The position numbers and the translations under genes are program-made. This document shows positions 63,086-64,000 of a DNA stretch of 64,000 bases, piece by piece (position 1 is the stretch's first letter; each line of letters starts with the position of its first letter). Location: NCBI RefSeq assembly GCF_009766085.1, contig NZ_LMUF01000023.1, positions 48,113 to 112,112 of the forward strand. The letters are read 5' to 3'. Under the pieces are notes generated by a model that was not told the DNA's origin, did not search any database, and saw only the letters and a list, made by a program, of their open reading frames with translations. The stretch comes from Burkholderia sp. S171 (lineage in GTDB: Bacteria > Pseudomonadota > Gammaproteobacteria > Burkholderiales > Burkholderiaceae).

Positions 63086-63785
63086 GCAAAACAATATCGA
63101 ACCAGTCATTGAAGTACGGGGTTTAAGCAAGCGAGTGAAGGACGCGACGGGCGAATTGATCATCCTCGATCAGATCGACCTGTCGATCGAAAAGGGCAGC
63201 AGTGTCGCCATAGTCGGCGCGTCGGGGTCCGGCAAGTCTACGTTGCTCGGTCTGCTTGCGGGATTGGACAGCGCGACGGCTGGCTCGGTTCGCTTGCTCG
63301 GGCGCGACCTGGGCACGCTGAACGAGGACGAACGTGCGGCATTGCGCAGCGGCTCGGTGGGATTCGTCTTCCAGTCGTTCCAGTTGATGCCGCACCTGAC
63401 CGCTCTCGAGAACGTGATGTTGCCTTTGGAATTGCGCGGCGACGTGCCGCACAAAGAGATTGCGATCCGTGCACGGGACCTGCTCAATCAGGTCGGTCTC
63501 GGTCAGCGGACCGCGCATTATCCCAAGCTGTTATCCGGTGGCGAGCAACAACGCGTGGCCCTTGCGCGCGCGTTTGTCACGCATCCGGCCGTGCTGTTCG
63601 CCGATGAACCCACGGGCAGTCTGGACGCGGCAACAGGTTACGCGATCATTGACCTGATGTTCGAGATGAACCGGCGTAATGGCGCCACGCTCATCCTGGT
63701 CACGCACGATATCGAGCTGGCCGAGCGATGCGACGCCACGGTGACAATAGAAGCAGGGCGCCTTGTGAATGGCCTAAGCGTGTAG
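63084..63785 (+). CDS. YbbA-like ABC transporter ATP-binding protein
   Basis: A 233-residue ABC ATPase of the LolD/YbbA group. It has Walker [10 protein letters not shown], the Q-loop [18 protein letters not shown], signature LSGGEQQR and Walker [13 protein letters not shown]. The frame is open to 62847, but [11 protein letters not shown] at 63084 is the standard start. The membrane permease partner, YbbP-like in E. coli, is expected downstream but lies beyond the repeat. The divergent arrangement with a tesA-like gene matches E. coli tesA/ybbA. A G-rich tract and repeat copy C begin directly after the stop. Confidence 0.85.
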   Translation: MQNNIEPVIEVRGLSKRVKDATGELIILDQIDLSIEKGSSVAIVGASGSGKSTLLGLLAGLDSATAGSVRLLGRDLGTLNEDERAALRSGSVGFVFQSFQLMPHLTALENVMLPLELRGDVPHKEIAIRARDLLNQVGLGQRTAHYPKLLSGGEQQRVALARAFVTHPAVLFADEPTGSLDAATGYAIIDLMFEMNRRNGATLILVTHDIELAERCDATVTIEAGRLVNGLSV

Positions 63786-63803
63786 TTGGTTTCGTTCGCA
63801 CTC

Positions 63804-63847
63804 GGGGGTGATTGTAGTGGTCGGGGGTGGTCGGGGTGGTGCCGGGG
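63804..63847 (+). repeat. G-rich, quadruplex-prone tract
   Basis: G-runs at 63804-63808, 63823-63827, 63833-63836 and 63844-63847 lie between the ybbA-like stop and repeat copy C, on the same strand and at the same side of the element as the tract before copy A. Loops are longer (up to 14 bases), so folding is less certain than at copy A. Confidence 0.4.
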
Positions 63848-63861
63848 TTGGTGGTTTCTGC

Positions 63862-64000
63862 GTTAGCGGTCGGGGTCAATGCCGGGTTGCTGCTTTCAGT
63901 GTTAGTGGTCTGCGAGAGTTGGATTTTCTCTTTATCACTGTTAGCCACTGTGCGTGGCGGCACGTCATTTCTTTGTCCAAAGCGACAAAGAAACGAAGCA
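63862..64000 (+). repeat. Dispersed repeat, copy C (cut by window end)
   Basis: The 139 visible bases match the 5' half of copy A (22699 onward), including GGATTTTCTCTTTATCACTG and GACAAAGAAACGAAGCA. Its TTTCTTTGTC/GACAAAGAAA arms form a perfect 10-bp hairpin, where copies A and B have one mismatch. It starts 76 bases after the upstream stop codon, exactly the same distance as copy A. Confidence 0.8.

Noticed and set aside
63700..63963. Small frame starting MPPRTVANSDKEKI on the minus strand
   Set aside because: The N-terminus is translated from repeat copy C; the same peptide arises from copy B. This is a repeat-derived artefact, not a gene.

Overview
This is a GC-rich chromosomal window with dense, mostly co-oriented operons. 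The protein families, gene orders and repeats look like Burkholderiaceae, most likely Caballeronia or Paraburkholderia. That placement is inferred from recognisable families, not from a database search. One tRNA gene, tRNA-Asp(GUC), is present. I see no rRNA, CRISPR array, transposase or prophage.

Layout. 1-4.2 kb: a three-gene membrane molybdoenzyme (catalytic subunit cut by the window start, four-cluster ferredoxin subunit, DmsC-type anchor), best matching SoeABC-like sulfite dehydrogenases. 4.7-14 kb: single genes, including an LprI-type periplasmic protein, a flippase-like membrane protein, a GT2 glycosyltransferase, a LysR/SDR divergent pair, a zinc-ribbon membrane protein, an enoyl-CoA hydratase, a DUF1428 protein and an EamA exporter. 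14.2-19.6 kb: a complete tetronate catabolic operon (GntR regulator, ltnD, otnK, otnC, otnI, denD), predicted to convert L-threonate and D-erythronate to dihydroxyacetone phosphate. 19.6-22.1 kb: a BaeSR-like two-component system. 22.6-23.5 kb: two near-identical ~290-bp repeats facing each other. A third copy runs off the window end at 63.86 kb. A response regulator with a degenerate phosphorylation site (23.5 kb) and a tandem pair of GT9 glycosyltransferases follow.

26.7-47.2 kb is dominated by an aryl polyene-type pigment cluster. It holds a chain-length-factor-like protein, two acyl carrier proteins, an acyl-activating ligase fused to a dehydratase, a glycosyltransferase fused to an acyltransferase, an aromatic amino acid ammonia-lyase homologue, a thioesterase, a LolA-like carrier, an MMPL exporter, three ketosynthases, a second dehydratase and a ketoreductase. 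A lipoprotein, a methyltransferase and a flavin-dependent halogenase-like protein flank it. Most core genes overlap by 1-17 bases and so are probably translationally coupled. The predicted product is an aryl polyene carboxylic acid esterified to a lipid, possibly halogenated and methylated.

47.2-53 kb: an ABC importer, LLM-type flavin monooxygenase and flavin reductase operon with a divergent LysR regulator, suggesting scavenging of sulfur or nitrogen from an amino-acid-like compound. 54.2-55.3 kb: a ParD-like ribbon-helix-helix gene overlapping a methionine aminopeptidase gene, with a large palindrome just upstream. This resembles a toxin-antitoxin layout with an unusual effector. 55.8-64 kb: a secreted beta-propeller-like protein, an MFS transporter, tRNA-Asp, the periplasmic chaperone PpiD, a small lipoprotein and a divergent TesA-like esterase/YbbA-like ABC ATPase pair.
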